The translations under genes were made by a program, and so were the position numbers. DNA of 16,951 bases from Thermoflexus sp042408365 (GTDB lineage: Bacteria > Chloroflexota > Anaerolineae > Thermoflexales > Thermoflexaceae), in NCBI RefSeq assembly GCF_042408365.1, contig NZ_JBHOQJ010000212.1, positions 1-16,951 on the forward strand, read 5' to 3'. This document shows positions 1 to 6,949 of this stretch, piece after piece; position 1 is the first letter of the stretch; every line of letters begins with the position of its first letter. The notes below the pieces were generated by a model. That model was given only the letters and a program-made list of their open reading frames with translations. It was not told the origin of the DNA and did not search any database.

Positions 1-1
1 C

Positions 2-499
2 CGGGAGTATGGGCTGAAGTCGGTTTCCTGTCGTTACTTTACCGTGTATGGTCCTCGTGGGGTGGAGAACCATGCGATCATTGCCCTGATCGCCAAGGCG
101 TTTATCGGCCAGAATCCCATTGAGGTGTGGGGGGATGGCACTCAGGTGCGCAACTGGACCTACGTGGAGGACATTGTGCGGGGCACCCTCCTGGCCGCGG
201 AGAAGATCGACGACGGCACGGCGATCAACCTGGGGACGATGGAGCGGGTGCGGGTGATTGATGCGGTGAGGATGATTTTGGAATATACGGGTCATAAAGC
301 GGAGATCGTCTTTCGGCCGGATATGCCCGTGGGCCCGCTGAATCGGGTGGCGGATAATTCCTTGGCGAAGAAACTCCTCGGTTGGGAGCCGCAGGTGCCC
401 TTCCGGGAGGGGCTGAAGCGGACGATTGACTGGTATTTCGCCACCAAAGACCGGGAGCAGGTGCGGAAAATCCTGGCACGGATGTTGACAGAGCGGTGA
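2..499 (+). CDS. NAD-dependent sugar epimerase/dehydratase, extended SDR family (3' part only)
   Basis: This is the C-terminal 165 or so residues of a nucleotide-sugar epimerase/dehydratase. The reading frame is open from the window edge, so the start, the Rossmann GxxGxxG motif and the catalytic YxxxK lie outside. The visible part has the family's 'RYFTVYGPRG' segment (family: R-x-x-N-V-Y-G-P-R), then 'VWGDGTQVRNWTYVEDIVRG', the substrate-domain signature W/GDGxQxRDxxYVxD, and a 'LGWEPQVPFREGLKRTIDWY' end typical of UDP-glucose 4-epimerase and GDP-mannose 4,6-dehydratase relatives. Members interconvert or dehydrate UDP-, GDP- or dTDP-sugars in the cytoplasm to supply glycosyltransferases, which fits the three glycosyltransferase genes that follow. 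The stop is 3 nt before the next start, so the genes are probably cotranscribed. The exact sugar cannot be told from this fragment. Confidence 0.9.
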   Translation, partial: REYGLKSVSCRYFTVYGPRGVENHAIIALIAKAFIGQNPIEVWGDGTQVRNWTYVEDIVRGTLLAAEKIDDGTAINLGTMERVRVIDAVRMILEYTGHKAEIVFRPDMPVGPLNRVADNSLAKKLLGWEPQVPFREGLKRTIDWYFATKDREQVRKILARMLTER

Positions 500-502
500 G
501 TA

Positions 503-1573
503 ATGCACATTGTCCTCGGCTATAACTGGTTTCCGACCGCTGCTGGTTATCACATCGAGCGGGCCCTGCAAGCCTTGGGCCACGTGGTCACTTACGTGGG
601 TCTGCCCAGCAGCCATCGCGCCGGCTATGACACGACAGTCCCGATAGACGAAATCATCGCCGCTCTCCCGGAGAAACCAGATCTTTACCTCTGGGTTGAC
701 CCAGCAGGGCGCTACTTCCCGCCAGGGATAGAGCGTCTGCCGATCCCAACCGCCTGCTATCTGATTGATGTCCACCTGGGGACCTGGCGGGAGCAGGCCG
801 CGCGCTTCTTCGACGCCGTCTTCATCGCGCAGAAAGACTACCTGGAGCGCTTCCGCCGCGTTGTGGGCCATGATCAGGTTTACTGGTTGCCCCTGGCCGC
901 CGCCCCGGATGTTCATCGGGATCACCAACTCCCTCGCATCTACGATGTCGGCTTTGTGGGCAACATCGCCCTGGCCCATCGGAAAACGCCCCGCGCTCGA
1001 AGGCTGAAACGGATCGCCGAGCGCTTCCGCACCAACGACTTTTACCGGGCCTATACGCCGGAGGAGGTCGGGCGAATCTACAGCCAATCCCGTATCGTCT
1101 TCAATTGCAGCATCGCCGGCGATGTGAGCATGCGGATCTTTGAGGGCACAGCGTGTGGGGCATTGGTCTTAACCGACTCGGTGCGCAACGGCCTCGATGA
1201 ACTGTTTGAGGTTGGCCGCGAGATTGTGGTCTACCAGGATGATGTCGACCTGCTGGACAAAATCGCCTACTACCTGGCCCACGATGAGGAGCGCGAGGCA
1301 ATCGCCCGGGCCGGGCAACAGCGTACATTAAGGGAGCACACCTACCTGCACCGTGTCCAGAGGATGTTGTCGATCGTCTCCGCTCCCGGTTTCCAGCTCT
1401 TCGCTCCAATGCGCACCGCTTCACCGAAGGAGCGGTGGCGGGCGCGCCGAGAGGTCTATATTCACCTCCACATGGTAGACGCCTTGTTGGACGAGGCGCG
1501 CGCAGCCGGGCTGGGGCCGGTACGGCGCCTCTGGACAGTGGCTCCTGGTTTGGTCCGGAGGTTGGTGCGATGA
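503..1573 (+). CDS. CgeB-like glycosyltransferase (GT-B fold, Glyco_trans_1_2 type)
   Basis: A 356-residue predicted glycosyltransferase of the CgeB/DUF3880 type. The N-terminal half (about 1-150) opens with 'MHIVLGYNWFPTAAGYHIER' and ends in 'YDVGFVGN', the usual hinge of these proteins. The C-terminal nucleotide-sugar-binding domain (about 180-290) contains 'MRIFEGTACGALVLTD' with R211 and E214, matching the R-x-x-E-x-x-A-C-G-x-x-x-x-T core of the family. No signal peptide or membrane segment is seen, so it should act in the cytoplasm or at the inner membrane face. The ATG at 503 follows a GGTGAG-like ribosome binding site and lies 3 nt after the epimerase stop. Its TGA overlaps the ATG of the methyltransferase relic (ATGA at 1570-1573). 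Donor and acceptor are unknown. Confidence 0.85.
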   Translation: MHIVLGYNWFPTAAGYHIERALQALGHVVTYVGLPSSHRAGYDTTVPIDEIIAALPEKPDLYLWVDPAGRYFPPGIERLPIPTACYLIDVHLGTWREQAARFFDAVFIAQKDYLERFRRVVGHDQVYWLPLAAAPDVHRDHQLPRIYDVGFVGNIALAHRKTPRARRLKRIAERFRTNDFYRAYTPEEVGRIYSQSRIVFNCSIAGDVSMRIFEGTACGALVLTDSVRNGLDELFEVGREIVVYQDDVDLLDKIAYYLAHDEEREAIARAGQQRTLREHTYLHRVQRMLSIVSAPGFQLFAPMRTASPKERWRARREVYIHLHMVDALLDEARAAGLGPVRRLWTVAPGLVRRLVR

Positions 1574-1867
1574 GCAACCTTTTTCTTGGAGCGCAAGAAT
1601 CGCTCTCCCCTTGTCCCATCCGCTCCAGCGCGCCCGCCGAGCTCGTCTGGGTCAAGCACGGTTTCCGGTATGCTCGTTGCTCGGATCGCCGCCCCAACTT
1701 GGTGGATCCCATGCCTCCGGTTGCGCGGAGGCAGCGCCCGACCCTGGCTGCCGGCCCTGTTTCTCTGGCAGGCTGTTCGTCTTCTGGGGCGGGCGCGGTA
1801 GAAAGTCGCCTATCCGCAGGATGATCTTGTTGCTACCCTGGAGGCGCTTGCTTGGTGTCCGGTGTGA
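1570..1867 (+). pseudogene. Relic of a SAM-dependent methyltransferase with N-terminal zinc ribbon (internal deletion, frameshift, stop)
   Basis: An ATG overlapping the upstream stop (ATGA) opens a frame that reads MSNLFLGAQES, then 'PCPIRSSAPAELVWVKHGF' and 'RYARCSDRRPNLVDPMP'. This matches the N-terminal zinc-ribbon leader of many glycan-cluster class I methyltransferases (CPxCGs...F/VKdGFxYxRCxxCGLvfvdPmP). The second Cys of each CxxC pair is Arg here (CGC at 1621-1623 and 1687-1689, one transition from TGC). After about 1717 the sense continues in the +2 frame as 'RPWLPALFLWQAVRLLGRAR', a TAG at 1799-1801, then 'KVAYPQDDLVATLEALAWCP' to a TGA at 1865-1867. That TGA overlaps an in-frame GTG of the next gene. 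Only about 97 codons remain of a protein usually near 300, and the SAM-binding core is missing. The family call rests on the N-terminal pattern; the C-terminal assignment is inferred. Confidence 0.6.
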
Positions 1868-2991
1868 TACGGGTGCTTCATGTCGCTCGTTATCGCGCTC
1901 CTTCTATGGAACGCAAATTGGAGCTCATGGCCGCCCGGCCTGACTTCTCTTTCTGGCTCATCCGCCCAGCCGAGTGGCAGGATGAGTACGGCCGGAAGCC
2001 GGTGAACCCGGTGGTGCCGGGGTGTCAGGTGATCCGGTTGCCCATGTTGGGGAGGGTCAATGATCCTCATCGGGCGCTCTATCGGACTCTCACCTTTCGC
2101 TTGCCATCAGCACGTCCCCATATTATCCACGCGGAGGAAGAACCCGATAGCCTGGCGGCGCTTCAGATTGTGCTGGCCAGGCGCTTGTTTGCTCCTCGGG
2201 CGAAGTTGATCCTGCATACCTGGCAGAACGTCAACCGCCCCAAGCGCTGGTACGTGTGGTGGGTCACCCGGATTTCCCTCCAGGAAGCGGATGCCATCCT
2301 CTGCGCCAACCAGGAGGCGATATGGGTGCTGCGGGAGATGGGATATGGTGGACCGGCAGAGGTCATTCCTCCTATTGGAGTGGACACGCGTGTTTTTCGC
2401 CCGTTGGAGCGCCGGCTGGACCCAGCGACGTTCCGGGTGGCCTACGCCGGCCGCTTTGTGCCGGAGAAGGGGCTGAACACTTTGTTGGAGGCGGTGGCCC
2501 GTCTGGGCTCCGGAGTGGAGCTGTGGTTGATCGGCGACGGCCCGCAACGGACTGCGCTTCAGGCCCTGGCGCGGGGTTTAGGGATCAGCGACCGGGTCCG
2601 CTGGATTCCACCCGTTTCGCCGGAACAAATGCCGGAACTCCTGGCCCAGGTGAACGTGGTGGTCCTTCCGTCTCGCACCACGCCAGTTTGGAAGGAACAG
2701 TTCGGGCGAATCCTGGTGGAGGCGATGGCTTGTGGCGTGCCGGTGGTGGGCTCTGATTCCGGCGCCATCCCTGAGGTGATCGGCGACGCCGGGCTCATCT
2801 TCCCCGAAGGGGATGCTGTGGCCCTGGCGGAGCGTCTGCGCAGTCTGAGAGAGTCGCATGAGCTTTGCCATAAGTTGGCGGAGCAAGGGCACAAGCGTGT
2901 CGCTTCACTCTATCGTTCGGAAGTGGTTGCCGAGCGAACGGCCAACTTTTACCAGCAGCTTTGCTGGGGGGAGATCGAATTGGCCGCCTGA
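1855..2991 (+). CDS. Glycosyltransferase family 4 (GT-B retaining glycosyltransferase)
   Basis: A GT4 enzyme of about 378 residues that transfers a sugar from a nucleotide donor to a growing surface glycan. The start region 'VIRVLHVARYRAPSMERKLE' is a typical GT4 beginning. The acceptor domain includes 'PHIIHAEEEPDSLAALQIVL', and the donor domain starts near 'FRVAYAGRFVPEKGLNTLLE'. It carries 'LWLIGDGPQR' and the EX7E motif in 'EQFGRILVEAMACGVPVVGS' (Glu codons near 2695 and 2719), followed by 'GAIPEVIGDAGLIF'. No transmembrane segment is evident. The start is uncertain. GGAGG at 1840-1844 serves TTG 1852 (7 nt) or GTG 1855 (10 nt, chosen). GTG 1864 would overlap the stop of the upstream relic as GTGA. 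A 45-nt spacer precedes the GT2 gene. Confidence 0.9.
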   Translation: MSGVIRVLHVARYRAPSMERKLELMAARPDFSFWLIRPAEWQDEYGRKPVNPVVPGCQVIRLPMLGRVNDPHRALYRTLTFRLPSARPHIIHAEEEPDSLAALQIVLARRLFAPRAKLILHTWQNVNRPKRWYVWWVTRISLQEADAILCANQEAIWVLREMGYGGPAEVIPPIGVDTRVFRPLERRLDPATFRVAYAGRFVPEKGLNTLLEAVARLGSGVELWLIGDGPQRTALQALARGLGISDRVRWIPPVSPEQMPELLAQVNVVVLPSRTTPVWKEQFGRILVEAMACGVPVVGSDSGAIPEVIGDAGLIFPEGDAVALAERLRSLRESHELCHKLAEQGHKRVASLYRSEVVAERTANFYQQLCWGEIELAA

Positions 2992-3036
2992 CAACCTAGC
3001 ACTTTGTCTCTCTCAAAGGGCTTGAGGGAAATAGAG

Positions 3037-3894
3037 ATGCTGAAGGAGCAAAGCCGGAGCGCTCTGATCTCCATCATCGTTCTCGCCCATAACACCCGGG
3101 ATCTTGTTCTTCAATGCTTGTCGGGATTTTATGATCAGGCCCGCGCGCTAGGGTGGCAGGTGATTGTGGTGGATAACGGCTCTGTAGATGGCACGGCCTC
3201 CGCTGTCGCAGAGAAATTCCCCGAAGTTCAGTTGATCCGCAGCGAGCGGAACCTCGGATTCGCGGCGGGCAGCAACTTGGGCCTGCGCCGGGCGAAGGGC
3301 CGGGTGATCGTTCTGATGAACGCGGATGTCCTGACCTCGGCCGATGTCTTACAGACGGCCGCCGAAGCCCTGCTGGCCCAGCCGGATGTGGGGGCGCTCT
3401 CTCCTCTGTTACGCACCCCGGACGGGAAGCCCCAGGCCTTTGCGTTCGGAGGGGATCAATCCCCTGGGTATCTTCTCCGACGCGGCCTGAAGGCGTTCCT
3501 CGGGCTTGGCCCCATGCACCGGTGGGATGTAAAAGAGCCCCTTGAGGTGGATTGGGTCTCCGGGGCTTGCATGCTGGTGCGCCGGGAGGTCATTGAGCAG
3601 GTGGGTCTCCTCGATGAGGGGTTCTTCCTCTATTTCGAGGACAATGATTGGTGCCTGCGGATGAGAAGGGCAGGGTGGCGGGTCCTGTATGATCCACGAT
3701 TCGCAGTGGTGCACATCGGGGGCGCCTCGTTGCCCGACCGGCCTTTGGCCAGCGAACTATATTACCGGAGTTTGATCCGATTCACGGCGAAGCATTACGG
3801 ACCGTTGATGGCCCTGATGATTCGGATCTTTTTGGGACTTTACCGTGTCCTGATGAGCGCGAAACAGCGAATTAAGGCGTCAGGCCTGCTCTGA
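3037..3894 (+). CDS. Glycosyltransferase family 2, rhamnosyltransferase-like
   Basis: A 285-residue inverting GT-A glycosyltransferase. It shows 'ISIIVLAHNTRDLVLQCL' (about 11-28), 'VIVVDNGSVDGT' (42-53), 'RNLGFAAGSNLGLRRAKG' (71-88), the metal-site equivalent 'LMNADV' (93-98) and the acceptor-side 'YFEDNDWCLRMRRAGW' (199-214). 'NxGFaxGxN' together with 'EDxDWCxR' is characteristic of the WbbL/RfbF rhamnosyltransferase-like group. Near the C-terminus, 'LMALMIRIFLGLYRVLM' (257-273) is hydrophobic or amphipathic and may hold the enzyme at the membrane. I chose ATG 3037 because GAGGG (3024-3028) lies 8 nt upstream; a TTG at 3004 would add 11 residues but lacks a good site. The stop overlaps the purN stop on the other strand by 15 nt. 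The donor sugar is unproven. Confidence 0.88.
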   Translation: MLKEQSRSALISIIVLAHNTRDLVLQCLSGFYDQARALGWQVIVVDNGSVDGTASAVAEKFPEVQLIRSERNLGFAAGSNLGLRRAKGRVIVLMNADVLTSADVLQTAAEALLAQPDVGALSPLLRTPDGKPQAFAFGGDQSPGYLLRRGLKAFLGLGPMHRWDVKEPLEVDWVSGACMLVRREVIEQVGLLDEGFFLYFEDNDWCLRMRRAGWRVLYDPRFAVVHIGGASLPDRPLASELYYRSLIRFTAKHYGPLMALMIRIFLGLYRVLMSAKQRIKASGLL

Positions 3895-4503
3895 GCGGGA
3901 CAGCATTTGAAGGGCTGCTCGGATCCCCTCCAGGATGACTTGATGCTCCGCTTCGTGCATGCGCGCTTCGAAGGTTTCCAGGGTATCCTCAGGATAGATG
4001 GGCACGACCCGATGGGTTAGCACCGGCCCTTCATCCACCGCCGGCGTCACGATGTGCACCATACACCCGCTGTAGGCGATCTCGCCCCGTCGGTAGGCCT
4101 CGAAGGCCCGCTGGATCGCACGCATGCCGGGGAACATGCCCGGGAGGGCTGGGTGGAGGTTGATCACCCGTCCCGGGAAGCGCTCCAGGAAGGCCGAGCT
4201 CAGGATGTGCATCCAGCCGGCCAGGACGATGAGATCGGGCCGATAGGGGAGGATCCGCTCCGCCAGATCCCGGTCGTACGCTGTGCGGTCCAGCCCGCGT
4301 TCGCGATACGGCTTGAGGGGGAAATAGAGGGTTGGGATCCCGGCCCGTTGCGCCCGCACCAGCCCGAAAGCGTCTTTACGGTTGGAAACCACCAGCACCA
4401 CTTTCGCCGGAAGACGCCCGTCCGCACAGGCGTCCAGGATCGCCTGCAGGTTGCTGCCGAAACCGGAGATCAGGACAACTAGGCGATAATTTCCCGGGTT
4501 CAT
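3880..4503 (-). CDS. purN: Phosphoribosylglycinamide formyltransferase PurN
   Basis: PurN transfers a formyl group from 10-formyltetrahydrofolate to GAR, giving FGAR in purine synthesis (cytoplasm). The 207-residue protein has the phosphate-binding 'LISGFGSNLQAIL' (11-23), 'VVSNRKDAFGLVRA' (38-51), the active-site 'INLHPALPG' with N115 and H117, and 'VDEGPVL' with D157; the Asn-His-Asp triad of GAR transformylases is complete. Between H117 and D157 the spacing is 4 residues longer than in E. coli PurN, through the 'MFPGMRAIQRAFEAYRRG' stretch. It is the last gene of the purine operon, 25 nt after purM. The ATG at 4503 has only a weak upstream Shine-Dalgarno. Its stop lies inside the end of the convergent GT2 gene, so any terminator would sit in that gene's coding sequence; none is obvious. 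Confidence 0.95.
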   Translation of the reverse strand: MNPGNYRLVVLISGFGSNLQAILDACADGRLPAKVVLVVSNRKDAFGLVRAQRAGIPTLYFPLKPYRERGLDRTAYDRDLAERILPYRPDLIVLAGWMHILSSAFLERFPGRVINLHPALPGMFPGMRAIQRAFEAYRRGEIAYSGCMVHIVTPAVDEGPVLTHRVVPIYPEDTLETFEARMHEAEHQVILEGIRAALQMLSRSEQA

Positions 4504-4528
4504 ATTGCTTCGAGGGCAGGGGCGAGGC

Positions 4529-5557
4529 CTACTCCCACACGATGTACACCGTTCGATCGCCTTCCACGATCTCTCCCACCGCGAAGAGCTCCCCGGGCCA
4601 AAGGGCCAGGGCCCGTTCGGCGGCCTCGGGGTCGACCGCGAGGATCATCCCCAGGCCCATGTTGAACACGTGGAACATCTCCTCCATGGCGACCTGGCCC
4701 AGGCGCTGGATCAGCCCGAAGATGGGCGGCTCCGGCCATGTCCCCCGATGGAGCACGCCCGCTGTCCCTGGGGGGAGGATGCGGGGGAGGTTCTCGTAAA
4801 CGCCGCCGCCGGTGATGTGGGCTACCCCCTTGGGCTCGATGCCTGCTTCCTCCATCGCCTGAAGGAACCCCAGATAACAGCGATGAGGAGCTAAAAGAGC
4901 TTCGGCGATGGAGGTGCCCAGCTCCGGGTGCGGTTTTTCCCAATCCAGGTCGCCCAGGACGGCGCGGGCGAGGCTATAACCGTTGGTGTGCAGCCCGCTG
5001 GAGGGAAGGGCCAGCAGCCGATCCCCCGGCCGGATGCTATGGCCGTCTCGAATCCGGCTCCGCTCCACCACCCCGACGATGGTTCCCACCAGATCCAGCT
5101 CGCCCGGCGCGTAGACTCCAGGCATCTCCGCCGTCTCCCCGCCCAGCAGCGGGCAGCCGACCTCCCGGCACGCGGCGGCGACGCTCTCCACGATGGGCAC
5201 CACCACCTCGGGATCCAGACGATCCGCGGCGATGTAATCCAGGAAGAAGAGCGGGCGGGCCCCGTGGACCAGGATGTCGTTCACGCAGTGGTGGACGAGG
5301 TCATAACCGATGGCCCCCCAGCGCCTCAGACGAGCGGCCACCTTGAGCTTGGTGCCCACACCGTCGGTGGAGGCCACCAAGACCGGCTCGGCCATCGTCT
5401 TCAGGACATTGGCTCCATAGAGGCCGGCGAAGGCCCCCAGGCCGGCGATCACCTCCGGCCGATAGGTGGAGCGGACTGCATCGGCGATCCGATCCAGGAT
5501 CTCCCGGGCGGCGTCCAGATGGACGCCCGCCCGCGCGTAGGACGCTGCCGGTTCCAT
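4529..5557 (-). CDS. purM: Phosphoribosylformylglycinamidine cyclo-ligase PurM (AIR synthetase)
   Basis: PurM closes the imidazole ring: FGAM + ATP gives AIR + ADP + Pi. The 342-residue protein is normal for the family. Motifs: 'YARAGVHLDAAREIL' (7-21; the family usually has AGVDI), 'LVASTDGVGTKLKVA' (60-74), 'CVNDILVHGARPLFFLDYIA' (91-110), 'LLGGETAEMPGVY' (137-149), 'LALPSSGLHTNGYSLAR' (182-198), 'AHITGGGVYENLPRILP' (246-262) and 'MFHVFNMGLGM' (294-304). I chose ATG 5557 because a strong AAAGGAGG (GGAGG at 5566-5570) sits 8 nt upstream and the protein then begins at the usual place. The open frame runs on to 5761, but only over purD and with unrelated residues. A 14-nt gap follows the purD stop, with the purM ribosome site touching the end of purD, suggesting translational coupling. 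Confidence 0.96.
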   Translation of the reverse strand: MEPAASYARAGVHLDAAREILDRIADAVRSTYRPEVIAGLGAFAGLYGANVLKTMAEPVLVASTDGVGTKLKVAARLRRWGAIGYDLVHHCVNDILVHGARPLFFLDYIAADRLDPEVVVPIVESVAAACREVGCPLLGGETAEMPGVYAPGELDLVGTIVGVVERSRIRDGHSIRPGDRLLALPSSGLHTNGYSLARAVLGDLDWEKPHPELGTSIAEALLAPHRCYLGFLQAMEEAGIEPKGVAHITGGGVYENLPRILPPGTAGVLHRGTWPEPPIFGLIQRLGQVAMEEMFHVFNMGLGMILAVDPEAAERALALWPGELFAVGEIVEGDRTVYIVWE

Positions 5558-5571
5558 CGGGAGAACCTCCT

Positions 5572-6894
5572 TTAAGGCGGACAGGCGCGGCCGATATCTT
5601 GACGGAATTGCATTCCCTCGAAGTGGATGCGCGAGACCGCTGCGTAAGCCCGGTCTGCTGCCGTCCGCGGATCCGGCCCCCAGGCACTGATCGCGAGCAC
5701 TCGCCCACCGGCCGTCACCACACGCCCATCGCGGCGGGCGGTTCCCGCGTGGAACACCCATACGTCATCCATGCGCTCCGCTTCCTCCAATCCAAGGATA
5801 GGGAGCCCCTTCGGGACTGGGCCGGGATATCCGGGGGCCGCCAGGACCACCGTGGCGCACGCCCCAGGACGCCAACCCAGGTTGACCCGCCCCAGCCGCC
5901 CTTCCAGGCAAGCCTCGATCGCTTCCAGAAGGTCGCTTTCCAGCAGGGGGAGGATCGCCTGGGCTTCAGGATCTCCGAAACGGGCGTTGAATTCCAGCAC
6001 GTATGGCCCCTGGGCGGTGAGCATCAGGCCCGCGTAGAGCACGCCGACGAAGGGGGTGCCTCGGCGGGCCATCGCCTCCACGGCGGGCTGAAGGATGGTT
6101 CGAACCATCCTATCGAGATCGTTCGGGGCCACGTCGGGGGTCGGGGCGTAAGCCCCCATGCCGCCGGTGTTGGGGCCTCGGTCGCCGTCCCACAGGCGCT
6201 TATGGTCGCGGGCCGGAAGGAGGGGCTGCACCGTCTGTCCATCGACAAGGGCCAGCAAGGAGAGCTCGCGGCCCTCCAGGCGCTCCTCGATGACCACGGT
6301 CTCCCCTGCCTCGCCGAAGATCCGTTCATGCATGATCCGGATCAGTGCCGCTTCCGCCTCCTCGCGGGTCTCGCAGACGAACGCGCCTTTTCCACCCGCG
6401 AGGCCGCTGGCCTTCACCACCAGGGGACCTGGACGGCGGCGCACGTAGCGCAGCGCGGCCTCCAGATCGTGGAACACGCGGTAATCCGCGGTGGGTATCC
6501 CGCTGGCGCGCATCAGGTCCTTGGCGAAGGCTTTGGAGGTTTCAATGCGGGCAGCCTCCTGCGTGGGCCCGAAGATCCGCAGCCCGGCGGCTTGGAAGGC
6601 GTTCACGATCCCGAGCGCCAGGGGAGCCTCGGGCCCCACGATGGTGAGATCGATGGTTTGCTCCCGGGCGAAGGCGAGCAGGTGCTCCACATCTTCGGCG
6701 GCGATCGGGATCGAGCTGGCTGGGGCGCGCGGCCGCTTCCTCTCCGGTGCAGGCGCTGCAGGCCATGAAGTCCCCGCGTTCCCCGGGGCCACGTAAACCG
6801 CTTCCACCTCCGGCGAGCGGGCCACCGCCCAGGCCAGCGCATGCTCCCGCCCGCCGGAGCCCACGATCAGGATCCGTTTCCCTTTCCTCCCCAT
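5572..6894 (-). CDS. purD: Phosphoribosylamine-glycine ligase PurD (GAR synthetase)
   Basis: PurD joins glycine to phosphoribosylamine with ATP to form GAR; it is an ATP-grasp enzyme. The 440 residues include 'ILIVGSGGREHALAWAVARS' (8-27), 'IVGPEAPLALG' (85-95), 'SKAFAKDLMRASGIPTADYR' (120-139), 'VVKASGLAGGKGAFV' (159-173), 'DGDRGPNTGGMGAYAP' (236-251) and the metal-binding 'LEFNARFGDPEAQAILPLL' (300-318). A Pro/Arg/Ala-rich insertion of about 18 residues follows 'APGNAGT' (43-60), where most PurD proteins have only a few residues; it explains the slightly large size. The ATG at 6894 has an AGGATG-like ribosome site that falls in one arm of a palindrome (6902-6917). The gene is separated from purF by an unusual 426-nt gap and is followed by purM after 14 nt. 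Confidence 0.96.
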   Translation of the reverse strand: MGRKGKRILIVGSGGREHALAWAVARSPEVEAVYVAPGNAGTSWPAAPAPERKRPRAPASSIPIAAEDVEHLLAFAREQTIDLTIVGPEAPLALGIVNAFQAAGLRIFGPTQEAARIETSKAFAKDLMRASGIPTADYRVFHDLEAALRYVRRRPGPLVVKASGLAGGKGAFVCETREEAEAALIRIMHERIFGEAGETVVIEERLEGRELSLLALVDGQTVQPLLPARDHKRLWDGDRGPNTGGMGAYAPTPDVAPNDLDRMVRTILQPAVEAMARRGTPFVGVLYAGLMLTAQGPYVLEFNARFGDPEAQAILPLLESDLLEAIEACLEGRLGRVNLGWRPGACATVVLAAPGYPGPVPKGLPILGLEEAERMDDVWVFHAGTARRDGRVVTAGGRVLAISAWGPDPRTAADRAYAAVSRIHFEGMQFRQDIGRACPP

Positions 6895-6901
6895 AGTAGA
6901 T

Positions 6902-6917
6902 CATCCTGTTCAGGATG
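6902..6917. promoter_or_regulatory. Palindrome overlapping the purD ribosome binding site
   Basis: The sequence CATCCTGTTCAGGATG is a perfect 7-bp inverted repeat around TT. It ends 8 nt before the purD start codon. On the coding (-) strand its downstream arm contains the AGGATG that I take as the purD Shine-Dalgarno. In RNA the hairpin could hide that site; as DNA it could be an operator for a dimeric repressor. Both roles are inferred; only the symmetry and position are seen. Confidence 0.4.
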
Positions 6918-6949
6918 TGGGTTGGTTGCCCAAACCCGATGTCGAAGGG

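Noticed and set aside
1435..1824. A 129-codon open frame starting inside the CgeB-like gene
   Set aside because: Its first 45 codons overlap the glycosyltransferase in another frame; only the part from ATG 1570 has a recognisable pattern, reported as the pseudogene.
5558..5761. N-terminal extension of PurM by 68 residues
   Set aside because: It overlaps purD and is non-conserved, while ATG 5557 has a strong AAAGGAGG and gives the usual PurM start.
5599..6768. A 389-codon + strand open frame opposite purD, with similar ones opposite purF (7333-8604), purC (9399-10379) and purL (11227-12282, 12724-13935)
   Set aside because: All lie antisense to well-conserved purine genes and show no protein family pattern; long antisense frames are normal at this base composition.
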